Origin: Oceanospirillaceae bacterium
GTDB lineage: Bacteria > Pseudomonadota > Gammaproteobacteria > Pseudomonadales > Balneatricaceae
Assembly (NCBI GenBank): GCA_003521845.1
Contig: DPHB01000027.1
Location: 1 to 64,000, forward strand
Length of the DNA stretch: 64,000 nt
Direction: 5' to 3'
Shown: in pieces, positions 16,710-28,974 of the stretch
How the letters are laid out: each line of letters opens with the position of its first letter
How positions within the stretch are numbered: position 1 is the stretch's first letter
Program-made: the position numbers and the translations under genes
Notes under the pieces: model-generated
Seen by the model: the letters and a program-made list of their open reading frames with translations, nothing else
Told to the model about the DNA's origin: nothing
Databases searched by the model: none

Positions 16710-17960
16710 TTAACGGGCTTCTACTAACAAGCCGCTAACGGCATTAGGCAGCTGGGTGATGAGTAGCAAATCATGGTCTTGCAGATCGGCACTGCGCACC
16801 AAAGTGAGGGACTGGCCATCGGCATCGGTTATATCACCAATACGATCGACAGCTATGGCTTGCAAGCGGCTATCGACAATACGGTAAACGCGGTTTTGGC
16901 CATACAAGGCGAGGCTGGGTATGGCCACAACCTGCTGTACCTTAGGTAACTGCATAACAATTTGCACATTGCGGCCGATTTCGACGTCCTGGTTAGCAGG
17001 CAGGGTAAAGAAAGCATCGGTACCACCTCGGCTGCCCGTCGCTTCTGCAGATAGGCGGTCTAGGGTCAAGACAACGCTTTTGCCATTGTGCTGCATGTGC
17101 GCACTGAGGCTTTGGTTGGTCTTGTTAGGCTGTAAGTAGTTCAGATAACGTGCCGGTACCTGGCTCCGCACTTCTAAGGAATCGGTGTTGTACATACGTA
17201 TGACTCGGTCACCATTGCGTACGCGGTTACCGGCCGCGGTATCGACGCTCAAAATACGGCCATCAAATGGGGCTGTAATGGTGGTGCGCTCTAAATCAAG
17301 GCGGGCAAATGCTAGCTGTGATTTACTTTGCGCCGCGGCCGCTTCTAACTGGGCTAAGCGGTGGGGGTGATTGTTGATGTTGCTTTGGCGATTAAGTAAG
17401 GACAACTGCTGTTGGTGTACGGCCTTGGTGGCATCTTCTAAGCGCGATGCTGGGGCCATGTTGTTGGCCACTAACTCTTCTTGACGGGCAAGATTGGTAA
17501 GGTTGAATGCTTGGAGCTGTTGTTCAATCTGGTAGGCTTTACGATCGGTGTTAACACGTTCGATTTCTTGTTGGATACGGGCAGCAACATCTTGCATGCT
17601 GGCCTGACGTTGATCCATGGTTAACCTCAGTTCACGCTCATCTAGCACGACTAAACTTTGGCCTTGTTTAACGTGGTCGCCTTTGTCGGCGCGTACCTTG
17701 TCAACAAAGGCATTGACGGTGGCACTGAGTTGTACTGTTTCGCCAGCTTCGATGGCACCGTATAAAACCACTTCGGGTGCGGCATCAATGAGTTGTACCT
17801 CATAGGTGGCAACCCCCCAGGATTTTTCTGCCATAGGTTCGGCGGGCACTGCTGGCTTGGTGTTTTTCATATACATGAATACACCAGCTGCAGCACCTAA
17901 AATAAGGGCCGGTAAGACGATCGCTTTAAGGAAAAATATGAAGAAAGATTTAGAGGTCAT
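16710..17960 (-). CDS. RND efflux periplasmic adaptor (membrane fusion protein)
   Basis: A membrane fusion protein of 416 residues from the ATG at 17960. It has an N-terminal membrane anchor (SFFIFFLKAIVLPALILGAAAGVFMYM), a lipoyl/biotinyl-like half (VQLSATVNAFVDKVRADKGDHVKQGQSLVVLDERE), a coiled-coil hairpin (about 85-175), the second lipoyl half (TITAPFDGRILSVDTAAGNRVRNGD) and beta-barrel domains. It links the RND pump to the outer-membrane channel. A TTG 18 bases upstream extends the frame but lacks a ribosome site advantage. First gene of the efflux operon; no regulator gene is adjacent. Confidence 0.88.
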   Translation of the reverse strand: MTSKSFFIFFLKAIVLPALILGAAAGVFMYMKNTKPAVPAEPMAEKSWGVATYEVQLIDAAPEVVLYGAIEAGETVQLSATVNAFVDKVRADKGDHVKQGQSLVVLDERELRLTMDQRQASMQDVAARIQQEIERVNTDRKAYQIEQQLQAFNLTNLARQEELVANNMAPASRLEDATKAVHQQQLSLLNRQSNINNHPHRLAQLEAAAAQSKSQLAFARLDLERTTITAPFDGRILSVDTAAGNRVRNGDRVIRMYNTDSLEVRSQVPARYLNYLQPNKTNQSLSAHMQHNGKSVVLTLDRLSAEATGSRGGTDAFFTLPANQDVEIGRNVQIVMQLPKVQQVVAIPSLALYGQNRVYRIVDSRLQAIAVDRIGDITDADGQSLTLVRSADLQDHDLLLITQLPNAVSGLLVEAR

Positions 17961-18207
17961 CGAGCTACCCACGTACAACAGATTTTAAAAGTGGCGGCCA
18001 TTCTACCGTAATTAGCTTATATACGCCTGCAAACTAATAAGGGTTAATTCCCCATTTACACAACTTTACTTATACATTGGCCATTTTGCGGTTAAATTTC
18101 GACTAATTCCTAGAAAAGTTACCTCAGTCCTTGGGCCTGTGACCTCGGCTCGATTATAATTGCTGATATTAACTTGACCCAGTGTCGCAAAATAGGGCGG
18201 AACCAGT

Positions 18208-18846
18208 ATGCAAGATTACCAAGACTATCGGCGGGATTACGAGGCGGATGGCCTGCGCTCTAGTGCCCTTGCACAGTCACCCTGGCAGCAGTTTGCTGAT
18301 TGGTTGAAGGTAGCGGAGCAAGCGTGCCCACAAGATGCGACTTCGATGACATTGGCCACGGCCGATTCAGAGGGCCGCCCTGCTGCGCGTATTGTGCTGC
18401 TCAAGGGTTTTGATGAAGAAGGGCTTGTTTGGTACACGGATAGCCGCAGTGACAAGGGTGTGCAGCTAGCGCAAAATCCACAAGCAGCCTTGTTGTTTTA
18501 TTGGCCTCCGTTAGAACGTCAGGTACGCATTACAGGCGCGGTGGTGGCGGTGCCAGAAGACACCGTAGATGCCTATTTTTTGAGCCGCCCACGATCTAGT
18601 CAATTGAGCGCCGCGGCATCGGCGCAAAGCCGAATTGTGGCAGATCGTGCTGAATTAGAGCAGCGCGTGGCGCAGCTAGAAGATCAGGTGGGCGAAGGCC
18701 AAATACCTCGTCCAGGTGCCTGGATTGGTTACCGTTTGCAGCCTGATAGTTTTGAGTTTTGGCAGGGTCGCCCAAGTCGCTTGCACGATCGTTTTCGCTA
18801 CCAGTGTACCGATGCTGGCTGGCACATTGAGCGCCTAGCCCCATAA
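18208..18846 (+). CDS. pdxH: Pyridoxamine/pyridoxine 5'-phosphate oxidase
   Basis: A 212-residue FMN enzyme that oxidises PNP or PMP to the cofactor PLP. The conserved start YRRDYEADGLRSSALAQSPWQQFADWL, the FMN/substrate segment MTLATADSEGRPAARIVLLKGFDEEGLVWYTD and the C-terminal signature EFWQGRPSRLHDRFRY are all present, and the length is normal. The ATG follows CGGAACC. The 230-base gap upstream shows no clear regulatory element. rlmG starts 14 bases downstream, so the two may be cotranscribed. Confidence 0.93.
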   Translation: MQDYQDYRRDYEADGLRSSALAQSPWQQFADWLKVAEQACPQDATSMTLATADSEGRPAARIVLLKGFDEEGLVWYTDSRSDKGVQLAQNPQAALLFYWPPLERQVRITGAVVAVPEDTVDAYFLSRPRSSQLSAAASAQSRIVADRAELEQRVAQLEDQVGEGQIPRPGAWIGYRLQPDSFEFWQGRPSRLHDRFRYQCTDAGWHIERLAP

Positions 18847-18860
18847 ATCGAGTAACAGCG

Positions 18861-19991
18861 ATGACAGTAGAAACCACCTTGCCACTAGCCGCAGGCGAAC
18901 TGCATTTGCAGCGTTTTCCTGTGCGACATAAGGAAACTTTACAGGCTTGGGATAGTGCCGATCAGCTAGCATTGGAGCTGCTGTCTGAGGACATGCCAGC
19001 TAAACGTATACTGGTGCTAAACGACAGTTTTGCTGCCTTGAGTTGTGGCTTGGCGCAGGCCTGGCCAGACGCGAAGATTACCCTGTGGAGTGATTCCTAC
19101 CTTGCCGCACAAGCTTTACCACACAATGCCGGGCTAAATAAATTGTCTGGTGTTGAATTTGTTGATGCTGTGGCCACGCCCCAAGGGCCGTTTGATTTGG
19201 TATTGATGCGGCTGCCTAAAAGCAATAGCTTACTGCGGGATCAGGTGGCGCGTTTATTGCCCCAGCTGCAGGCTGGTGCCAAAGTGCTGGTGCCTACTAT
19301 GCTTAAGCATCTTGATACCAGCTTATATGAAATGTTAACGCGTTTGTTAGGCCCTTTGACAGCGAGTCGTGCCAAGAAAAAGGCACGCTTGTTGTTTGCT
19401 AGCCCGGAGCCTCTCGCCGATAAGGTGCAGGGTGTGAATCCTGTTATCAATTGTTGGCACTATGGGGACATCAAACTGAGCCACTATAGTGGTGTATATG
19501 GGCGTAAACACCTAGACGAAGGTAGTCAGTTTTTCTTACACAGCTGGCCCAAAGGTGATTATCGCCGCATCGTTGATCTGGGTTGTGGCAATGGCATCTT
19601 GTCTATTCAAGCGGCCAAGACATGGCCCGCAGCAGAAGTGCTGGGTGTCGACGAATCCTTTATGGCCGTGGCGTCGGCTACTATCAATGCTGAGCAAAAC
19701 GCGGTCGCGCCTACTTGTCGGTTTCAGGTGGGTAATTGTTTAGCTGTACTCGAAGACAATAGTGCCGATCTAGTCTTATGTAACCCGCCGTTCCACCAGC
19801 AAAGAGTAGTGGGGGATCATTTGGCTATGGCCATGTTTGCTGATGCAGCCCGGGTGTTAGATGAGCAGGGAGAGTTATGGGTGGTAGGTAATCGTCATTT
19901 GGGTTATCACGCCAAGCTAAAGCGCTGGTTTAAGCAGGTTGAGCAACAGGGGCAGCATGCCAAGTTTGTGGTGCTGCGCTGCCGCCAGTAA
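18861..19991 (+). CDS. rlmG: 23S rRNA (guanine-N2) methyltransferase RlmG
   Basis: A 376-residue SAM-dependent methyltransferase of the RlmG/RsmC family, close to the length of E. coli RlmG, which makes m2G1835 of 23S rRNA. The N-terminal half is a degenerate methyltransferase-like domain used for RNA recognition; the C-terminal half is catalytic, with motif I VDLGCGNGILSIQAA and the substrate loop NPPFHQQ. RsmC is the alternative, but NPPFHQQ and overall length favour RlmG. It follows pdxH by 14 bases and is convergent with the acyltransferase gene. Confidence 0.85.
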   Translation: MTVETTLPLAAGELHLQRFPVRHKETLQAWDSADQLALELLSEDMPAKRILVLNDSFAALSCGLAQAWPDAKITLWSDSYLAAQALPHNAGLNKLSGVEFVDAVATPQGPFDLVLMRLPKSNSLLRDQVARLLPQLQAGAKVLVPTMLKHLDTSLYEMLTRLLGPLTASRAKKKARLLFASPEPLADKVQGVNPVINCWHYGDIKLSHYSGVYGRKHLDEGSQFFLHSWPKGDYRRIVDLGCGNGILSIQAAKTWPAAEVLGVDESFMAVASATINAEQNAVAPTCRFQVGNCLAVLEDNSADLVLCNPPFHQQRVVGDHLAMAMFADAARVLDEQGELWVVGNRHLGYHAKLKRWFKQVEQQGQHAKFVVLRCRQ

Positions 19992-20021
19992 TAAGTCGAA
20001 ATCGGCTTTGTGCCCAGATTT

Positions 20022-20642
20022 TTAGCTATGGTCTTTGGCTATGTTAAGGCCGCGAATGTCTTTATTGTAGTGCTGCGGGTTGCGGCCTGCTATGGCGCTA
20101 TAAAAATTTTCAATGGCGGCCATATCTTGTTCTAAATCACCACTGGTGTGCATCAATTTGCCAATGCCGCCAATTTTTTTGTCAAAATCAAAATACGCCA
20201 ATGCCAAAGGCACTTGGGCGCCGTGTGCGATATGGTAAAAACCGGTTTTCCAGCGCGGTGACCAAGCACGAGTGCCTTCTGGGGCAATCGCAAAAGCCAA
20301 ACCATCACTTTTGTTGTAGGCTTGAATGCTGGCTTCGACTAGGTTGTTGGCTTTGCTGCGATCCAGAGGAATGCCACCTAGCCAGCGCATGATGGGGCCG
20401 GCAGGGCCTTTAAATAAGGAGTTCTTGCCGATCCAATAAGCCTTGATGTGCATGTTCAAAGCCAGGGACAAGCCAATAGGGAAATCCCAGTTAGACGTGT
20501 GGGGCGCTGCAACGATAAGGTAGTTACCCGATTTTGGCAAACCAGAGGCATCTATATGCCAGCCAGAGAGCTTAATATACAGCCAAGCAATAGCACGCAT
20601 TAGGTGTATAACAATTGGCGTATCATGTATGGTGAAATGCAT
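20022..20642 (-). CDS. PlsC-like 1-acyl-glycerol-3-phosphate acyltransferase
   Basis: A 206-residue acyltransferase with a hydrophobic N-terminus (IVIHLMRAIAWLYIKLSGW), the catalytic HX4D motif in APHTSNWDFP and the phosphate-binding motif APEGTRAWSPRWKTGFYHIA. It belongs to the short single-domain branch of the PlsC superfamily. The likely role is acylation of lysophosphatidate or another lysolipid at the inner membrane; it is shorter than classical PlsC (about 245), and no acyl donor preference can be inferred. Single gene, convergent with rlmG. Confidence 0.8.
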   Translation of the reverse strand: MHFTIHDTPIVIHLMRAIAWLYIKLSGWHIDASGLPKSGNYLIVAAPHTSNWDFPIGLSLALNMHIKAYWIGKNSLFKGPAGPIMRWLGGIPLDRSKANNLVEASIQAYNKSDGLAFAIAPEGTRAWSPRWKTGFYHIAHGAQVPLALAYFDFDKKIGGIGKLMHTSGDLEQDMAAIENFYSAIAGRNPQHYNKDIRGLNIAKDHS

Positions 20643-20754
20643 AACAAATAAGGCTTTAGTGATGATTTTGCGGTATTATAGCAAGTTGTTATGGCGCAGA
20701 GCCATTTTGTTATTAATACGCATTCTTGACGTACGACTTTTCTAGGAGATTTTT

Positions 20755-21237
20755 ATGAATATTGCTGCCAATAGTGTAGTTGCATTCCATTACACATTGA
20801 CTAATTCCAAGGGCGAAATGGTAGACACTTCTCGCGAAGGCGAACCATTGCCATACCTACACGGTGCCAGCAATATCGTACCGGGTTTGGAGCAAGCTCT
20901 AGAAGGCAAAACAGCCGGCGACAAGTTGCAAGTAGAAGTATCACCAGAACTGGGCTACGGTGAGTACATGGAAGAAATGGTACAACAAGTACCACGGGAA
21001 ATGTTTGCTGGTATGGACACCCTTGAAGTGGGCATGCAATTCCACGCCGAAGGCCAATCTGGCCAGCAGCACGTGGTGACTGTTACTGCCGTTGCTGACG
21101 ACACGGTTACCGTTGATGGCAACCATGACTTGGCTGGTGAAACCTTGAATTTTGATGTTGAAATCATGGAAGTGCGTGAAGCTACTGAAGATGAGCTTTC
21201 CCACGGCCACGTACACGGACCATCCTGCAACCACTAA
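20755..21237 (+). CDS. slyD: SlyD-type FKBP peptidyl-prolyl isomerase
   Basis: A 160-residue cytoplasmic FKBP. The catalytic fold is split by an insert-in-flap chaperone domain (about 65-130), as in SlyD: FHYTLTNSKGEMVDTS, LPYLHGASNIVPGLEQALEGK, then the flap insert, then GNHDLAGETLNFDVEIMEVREAT. The C-terminus has a short metal-binding tail, SHGHVHGPSCNH. The enzyme speeds proline isomerisation and in E. coli also delivers nickel. The gene has a strong ribosome site (TAGGAG) and is monocistronic. FkpB lacks the His-rich tail, so SlyD is preferred. Confidence 0.88.
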   Translation: MNIAANSVVAFHYTLTNSKGEMVDTSREGEPLPYLHGASNIVPGLEQALEGKTAGDKLQVEVSPELGYGEYMEEMVQQVPREMFAGMDTLEVGMQFHAEGQSGQQHVVTVTAVADDTVTVDGNHDLAGETLNFDVEIMEVREATEDELSHGHVHGPSCNH

Positions 21238-21270
21238 GTGAAGCTACTGGGCTTGCCGATACGCTTCACC
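21238..21270 (+). other. Hairpin downstream of slyD
   Basis: GTGAAGC at 21238-21244 can pair with GCTTCAC at 21264-21270, directly after the slyD stop codon. There is no following run of T, so it is not a standard intrinsic terminator; it could stabilise the slyD transcript 3' end or lie in the valS leader. Confidence 0.3.
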
Positions 21271-21338
21271 CGGCCTTGTAGCTAGCAACGTGCAATCGAC
21301 GCATTTATTTAACATTTTTTGTATAGACATATAGACCC

Positions 21339-24191
<2,853 letters not shown>

Positions 24192-24205
24192 TTTTCAAGC
24201 TTAAG

Positions 24206-24242
24206 AAAAGGACTGACTCCTAACCGGACTCAGTCCTTTTTT
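24206..24242. terminator. Bidirectional intrinsic terminator, valS / holC
   Basis: AAAAGGACTGACTCC (24206-24220), a five-base loop and GGACTCAGTCCTTTT (24226-24240) form a 15-base-pair stem with one mismatch, flanked by A-run and T-run. It serves valS on the plus strand and can serve pepA-holC on the minus strand. Confidence 0.9.
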
Positions 24243-24283
24243 ATGTACAGGGGTTTGGCGGAACGGTGGCACTGATTCAAAAA

Positions 24284-24700
24284 CTACAGCTTATGCAAAT
24301 GCATATCCAAGCCTTGCTGCTGGTAGTGGCGATAATGCTCACGGGTTTGCTGCAAGATGCTTTCTTCCTGTACGACGATCTCAATGATGCGATCGTACTC
24401 GCTCACGGTCTCCGTGGCGAAGTTAATACATAGGCTGGGATGTTCAGGGCGTAGGTCGCCATAGCCAAGGGTAATGGGCGATTTTAAGCCCGAGTCCTTG
24501 CCTAACTGATGATGAGGCAAAAAAGATTCAGGCTTGAAGGCCCAGATATAATCATCGAGATGGGCCGCTTCGGCCGCATCTCGACAATGAATATGCACAG
24601 CATGGCCAGCCGCAATGGACTTGTTTAACAATTGTTGCAGTAAACGGTAACGTGCGTCACCGTGACTATCTTTAAGCGTATAAAAGTCTGCTCGGGCCAT
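24284..24700 (-). CDS. holC: DNA polymerase III chi subunit
   Basis: A 138-residue chi subunit of the replicase clamp loader; chi binds SSB and links it to psi. The N-terminal pattern ARADFYTLKDSHGDARYRLLQQLLNKSIAAGHAVHIHCRDAAEAAHLDDYIWAF is typical, and the C-terminal strand region (RIIEIVVQEESILQQTREHYRHYQQQG) is present. It lies 14 bases downstream of pepA, the same order seen in E. coli (pepA-holC-valS). A candidate partner psi is encoded upstream of rimI at 2.7 kb. Confidence 0.9.
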   Translation of the reverse strand: MARADFYTLKDSHGDARYRLLQQLLNKSIAAGHAVHIHCRDAAEAAHLDDYIWAFKPESFLPHHQLGKDSGLKSPITLGYGDLRPEHPSLCINFATETVSEYDRIIEIVVQEESILQQTREHYRHYQQQGLDMHLHKL

Positions 24701-24714
24701 ACTATCAATATACC

Positions 24715-26181
24715 TTACGCTTGGTTAACCAAGTGCTGCACCAATAAAGGTACACAACGCCCAGTAGAGCCCTTGGCCTTGCCAGAGGCCCATGCGGTAC
24801 CCGCAATATCCAAGTGAGCCCACTTGTAGCTTTCAGCAAAACGCGCCAAGAAGCAAGCGGCAGTGATAGTGCCCGCTGGACGGCCGCCAATGTTAGCCAT
24901 GTCGGCAAAGTTGCTGCTCAACTGCTCTTGGTATTCGTCCCCAATTGGCAGTTGCCAAGCGGCATCAAAGGCTTGTTTGCCGGTATTCATTAGTTCCTGG
25001 GCAAAGTCATCATCGTTACTAAGTACCGCCGTAGTTTGGTGGCCCAAAGCAATGATGCAGGCACCCGTTAGGGTGGCTACGTCTACAACCGAGGCTGGAT
25101 TGAAACGCTCGGCGTAGGTTAGGGCGTCGCACAATACCAAACGGCCTTCGGCGTCGGTATTAAGAATTTCAACGGTCTGGCCAGACATGGTGGTGACAAT
25201 ATCGCCCGGCTTGGTAGCGTTGCCAGCCGGCATGTTTTCGGCACTGGCCACGATAGCTACGACGTTGACAGCCAAGTCCATATCAATCACGGCTTGCATG
25301 GTAGCGATAACACTAGCTGCGCCACACATGTCATATTTCATTTCGTCCATAGCCGCGCCGGGCTTGAGGCTAATGCCACCCGTATCAAAGGTGATACCTT
25401 TGCCAACCAGAACGTGAGGTGCAGCATCTTTGGCGCCACCTTGGTAGTTAATGACGATCAGCTTAGACGGTTCAACACTACCGGTGCCAACAGATAGTAG
25501 GCAATGCATACCTAGTTCCGCCATTGCGGCTTCATCAAGAATTTCGCTAGTCACTTTAGTAGAGGTAGCTGCCATGGTTACTGCCTGGTCGGCCAAGTAG
25601 GTTGGTGTGCAAATATTACCCGGTAGGTTGCCTAGGTCGCGGCACATATCCATAGCCGATGCCGTGGCAACAGATTGCTCAAATTGGTTGGCGCTGTCAG
25701 GAGCGATAACACTCATGGTAGTGTCGGTTTTTGCTGCTTCGTCAGACTTGCTTTTACATTGATCAAAGCTGTACTCGCTTTTACCAATGCTTTCAATAGC
25801 TAGCCGCACCTGGTCCGCTTGGCTGAGGCTTGTCGATTGCGAGAGGCATAGTTCATTGTGAACGCGCTCACCTGGGTTGCCTTTAATGGCGCCCCAAGCG
25901 GCGCCTTGTAGTTGACGGAATTTATTGGCATCAAGCTTGTCGCTGGCACCCGTACCGACTACCAGAATACGCTTAGGGCCAGCACCTGTATTAAGAAAGA
26001 GGTGTTGATTTTTTAGCTTGCCGTTTAGGTCCGCGCTGCTGATGGCGGCGCTAATGGCACCTTTTAATAGTTGATCGGCGTGTTGTAGAGAGGCGCTCAA
26101 TTGTAGATCGTCAGCCAACGGTAGTAGGGCGCTGCTGGCGTCGCCGAAGTCGGCAATGGTGTTGCTGTGAGAAAACTTCAA
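24715..26181 (-). CDS. pepA: Leucyl aminopeptidase (M17 family)
   Basis: A cytosolic zinc/manganese aminopeptidase that removes N-terminal residues and in E. coli also binds DNA in Xer recombination and carAB control. The M17 signature NTDAEGRL and the metal ligands in GKGITFDTGGISLKPGAAMDEMKYDMCGAASV are intact. I prefer a TTG start at 26181, five bases after GGAG, giving a MKFSHSNT start like other PepA proteins; a GTG at 26193 adds four residues. Operon with holC. It is divergent from lptF across about 190 bases, a conserved arrangement in gammaproteobacteria. Confidence 0.93.
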   Translation of the reverse strand: MKFSHSNTIADFGDASSALLPLADDLQLSASLQHADQLLKGAISAAISSADLNGKLKNQHLFLNTGAGPKRILVVGTGASDKLDANKFRQLQGAAWGAIKGNPGERVHNELCLSQSTSLSQADQVRLAIESIGKSEYSFDQCKSKSDEAAKTDTTMSVIAPDSANQFEQSVATASAMDMCRDLGNLPGNICTPTYLADQAVTMAATSTKVTSEILDEAAMAELGMHCLLSVGTGSVEPSKLIVINYQGGAKDAAPHVLVGKGITFDTGGISLKPGAAMDEMKYDMCGAASVIATMQAVIDMDLAVNVVAIVASAENMPAGNATKPGDIVTTMSGQTVEILNTDAEGRLVLCDALTYAERFNPASVVDVATLTGACIIALGHQTTAVLSNDDDFAQELMNTGKQAFDAAWQLPIGDEYQEQLSSNFADMANIGGRPAGTITAACFLARFAESYKWAHLDIAGTAWASGKAKGSTGRCVPLLVQHLVNQA

Positions 26182-26377
26182 AGGATGCTCCACATAGGTT
26201 TAATAGAATGCACGCCGTGATTGGCGTAAGGGAGAAATTCTACGGCAATTTCACACGAGGGTCATTAGTAAAGCGCTTAATTAGGACTCTAATAAAGTAG
26301 TAAACTCTGCTAAACTTGTGCGCAACTGAGGTCCTCCCTTAAACACCGCAAAGAATCGACCCTGCAGAGACTGTTAC

Positions 26378-27472
26378 TTGCGCATACTTACTAGCTACAT
26401 TGCCAAAGAAATTATTATCACCAGTCTAGTGATTGCCATAGTGCTTTTGTTGGTTGTGGGCAGTAGTCGCTTTGCTTATTTTTTAAGTTTGGCTGTGGCA
26501 GGTGAGCTCAATGCTCAGGCTGTTTTGGTGGTTATTGCTAATCTGTTGCCAGCATACTTGAGTAACTTGTTGCCTATGGGTACCTTTATTGGCGTTTTGG
26601 TGGCATTAGGGCGCTTGAGTGTGGATAACGAATTGGTTGTATTATCTGCCAATGGTGTTAGTCAATGGCGCTTGGTCGGCATAATAGCAATTCCCGTAGG
26701 GGCGTTGGCAATGGTCGTATTGTTGTTGAGTACGGCTATTGCCCCCCATACCTCCAGGGTCGTCGAAGAAGTCTTGTACGTACAAAGCCATACCAGTGAG
26801 TTTGAAAGTATTGTGCCTGGAAAGTTTCAAGGTAATGGTAACCGGCAAGCTATCTATGCCGAAAGTTTGAATGCGGATAAGAGCAAGTTACACAATGTCT
26901 TCTTGTATACCAATGATGGCAGCAGTGCACCGGTAATCATTAAAGCCGAAACCGCGACCCAGTATTTTGACGAAGACTATCAAGCCAAATACTTGCTGTT
27001 GCAAAACGGCTCACGCATGCAGGTTGCAGATGCGGAACGAGACGTCTCTTTGACGCAATTCCAAAGTATGGCAGTACAGCTACTCGACACTAATGTTGCC
27101 GTGGATATTACTCATAGTTTTACTATACCTACCCTAGACCTTCTGGATTCTCCCAAAGCGACCTACCGAGCGCAGTTATATTGGCGTTTTTCTTTGCCTT
27201 TGATGACCTTGATTATCTGCCTTACTGCCATTGCTTTAAGTCGTGTTAATCCCCGACAGGGGCGTTTTTCTCGCTTGCTGCCAGCCTTAGTTTTATTTTT
27301 GGCATACTTGTCTTTATTAATGCGTTTTCGCGATCAGATAGAAATGGGCGTCAAGGGTGCCGAACTGAGTGTCGTACTTTTGCATAGTGGATATCTGCTA
27401 CTCGGCTTGTGGCTGCTGTTCGGGCCGAAATTTCCGAACATTGCTTTGCGTATGCAGAGGGCCGACTCTTGA
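26378..27472 (+). CDS. lptF: LPS export permease LptF
   Basis: A 364-residue inner-membrane permease of the LptB2FGC lipopolysaccharide exporter. Three N-terminal helices, a periplasmic beta-jellyroll (about 125-260) and three C-terminal helices are visible; NLLPAYLSNLLPMGTFIGVLVALGRLSVDNELVVLSANG is the coupling-helix region contacting the ATPase. The start codon is TTG, seven bases after GCAGAG; no ATG is nearby in frame. lptG follows with overlapping codons. The lptB/lptA/lptC genes are not in the window, as is usual. Confidence 0.92.
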   Translation: MRILTSYIAKEIIITSLVIAIVLLLVVGSSRFAYFLSLAVAGELNAQAVLVVIANLLPAYLSNLLPMGTFIGVLVALGRLSVDNELVVLSANGVSQWRLVGIIAIPVGALAMVVLLLSTAIAPHTSRVVEEVLYVQSHTSEFESIVPGKFQGNGNRQAIYAESLNADKSKLHNVFLYTNDGSSAPVIIKAETATQYFDEDYQAKYLLLQNGSRMQVADAERDVSLTQFQSMAVQLLDTNVAVDITHSFTIPTLDLLDSPKATYRAQLYWRFSLPLMTLIICLTAIALSRVNPRQGRFSRLLPALVLFLAYLSLLMRFRDQIEMGVKGAELSVVLLHSGYLLLGLWLLFGPKFPNIALRMQRADS

Positions 27473-28515
27473 GCTTGATTAATCGTTATATCATGCTGCA
27501 TATACTGCCGGCCTGCGGCATGGTGTTGGCTGTTATCTTGGGACTGGATTTGTTGCTGGCGGTGAGTGACGAAGCTGAAGCGGTAGATCGCGGTGCTAGT
27601 TTTTCGCAAGTGCTCACCTATGTTGCTTATACGGCGCCTTATCGAGCCTATCAATTTATGCCCCTGGTGTTATTGGTAGGCGCCCTAATTGGTTTAGGTA
27701 ATTTGGCCAACAGTAATGAACTCACAGTGATGCGAGCTGCAGGGGTTACCCTGAGGCGTTTATCTTTTGGCGCTCTGTTAGCCATTGGGCCTTTAGTAGC
27801 CATGAATACCTTGATCGGTGAATACCTAGTGCCTTGGTCGCAGCAGATGGCCTTATTGGAGCGCTCTGAATATCGTGGGGTGTCATCTGGCAAAGGTTTT
27901 TGGCTGCGTGACGGCGAGGCCTATGTGTACGTGAGTGCCGTTGCTCCCGATAATAGTTTGCGTGGTATTCATCGTTATGATTTTGATAGCCAAGTTTGGC
28001 ATGCTAGTTTGTTTGCAAAATCGGCGCAGCAAAGCAATGGTAACTGGCAACTATTAGATGGCCGCACTTTGGGTGTGGGTGACTTGGAAGTCGTCACCGA
28101 TACGTTTGAAGAAAAAGTTTGGCCGGTTAACTTATCGACGGATTTGGTGGCCAAATTAGGTATGGAGCCTAAGTATTTGTCGGCCACGGATTTGGGTGAG
28201 TACGTGAACTACCTAGAGGCAGCCGGCATCAATGCTGACCTATTTAACCTGGCCTACTGGAAAAAAGCCTTGCAGCCCTTGTTCACTTTAAGTTTGGTGC
28301 TGGTAGCTATGTCCTTTGTGTTCGGTTCGCAACGTGCGGTGCCTACAGGACAAAGGGTATTATTTGGGGTTTTGACTGGCCTAGGTTTTAACTACGCGCA
28401 AGAAATTCTCGGCCCGGCCAGCAGCATATTTGGTTTTTCACCGGTGGTGGCGTATTCGCTGCCCATACTCTTGTGTTTGCTGGTGGCGTGGCGTTTGTTT
28501 AGGCGCGTTAACTAG
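27469..28515 (+). CDS. lptG: LPS export permease LptG
   Basis: Partner permease of LptF, 348 residues from the TTG at 27469, with the same 3+3 helix and jellyroll layout (jellyroll about 120-255). The start TTG shares bases with the lptF stop in the tetranucleotide TTGA, and an AGAGGG ribosome site lies within lptF, implying translational coupling. A longer in-frame extension into lptF (from 27409) is not supported by family length. FMPLVLLVGALIGLGNLANSNELTVMRAAGV is the ATPase-coupling region. It is convergent with the RDD gene, stops seven bases apart. Confidence 0.92.
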   Translation: MSLINRYIMLHILPACGMVLAVILGLDLLLAVSDEAEAVDRGASFSQVLTYVAYTAPYRAYQFMPLVLLVGALIGLGNLANSNELTVMRAAGVTLRRLSFGALLAIGPLVAMNTLIGEYLVPWSQQMALLERSEYRGVSSGKGFWLRDGEAYVYVSAVAPDNSLRGIHRYDFDSQVWHASLFAKSAQQSNGNWQLLDGRTLGVGDLEVVTDTFEEKVWPVNLSTDLVAKLGMEPKYLSATDLGEYVNYLEAAGINADLFNLAYWKKALQPLFTLSLVLVAMSFVFGSQRAVPTGQRVLFGVLTGLGFNYAQEILGPASSIFGFSPVVAYSLPILLCLLVAWRLFRRVN

Positions 28516-28521
28516 CGCTGG

Positions 28522-28974
28522 CTATGTTTTGCTGCGTTTGGGCAGTTGCACTATGCGGCTATTGGACCAGCTGTCATGCCATGCCAACTTGTCCTTACTG
28601 AATATGATCCATAGGTAGCCGACGCCGCTGCCTAAGGCAATATAGGCTGATAGATAGCGCACCAGGGCCTGTTTTAGGGTAAGGACATAACCATCATTAT
28701 CTTCAACTCGTAAACACCAAGCAAGCATGCCAAGGGTTTGGCCAGAACGGACCCAGAACAAAGCAAAGAAACCATAGGTAACAACAAACAGTAGGCTATT
28801 GAACCAAGGCCCTTTAACGGCTTGTCCGTCATTGAAGGCAATGGCAATGTAGCCCACCAGCATCCAAACGGCCAGCACCAGTAGGGAATCATAAACCATA
28901 GCCATAACGCGTTTTACTAAGCTGGCATTGGCGTAGTTATGCGCCTTGAAACGGCGCTTTGCACTAGTTGCCAT
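28522..28974 (-). CDS. RDD family membrane protein
   Basis: A 150-residue RDD-family protein from the ATG at 28974. It starts with a basic stretch (ATSAKRRFKAHNYANASLVKRVMAMVYDSLL) that holds the first conserved Arg and Asp, then three to four membrane segments, with the usual SGQTLGMLAWCLRV motif. Some RDD proteins are sodium/proton antiporters, but most are uncharacterised. The start codon overlaps the last eleven bases of the upstream Sel1 gene, so the two are translationally coupled. Confidence 0.75.
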   Translation of the reverse strand: MATSAKRRFKAHNYANASLVKRVMAMVYDSLLVLAVWMLVGYIAIAFNDGQAVKGPWFNSLLFVVTYGFFALFWVRSGQTLGMLAWCLRVEDNDGYVLTLKQALVRYLSAYIALGSGVGYLWIIFSKDKLAWHDSWSNSRIVQLPKRSKT

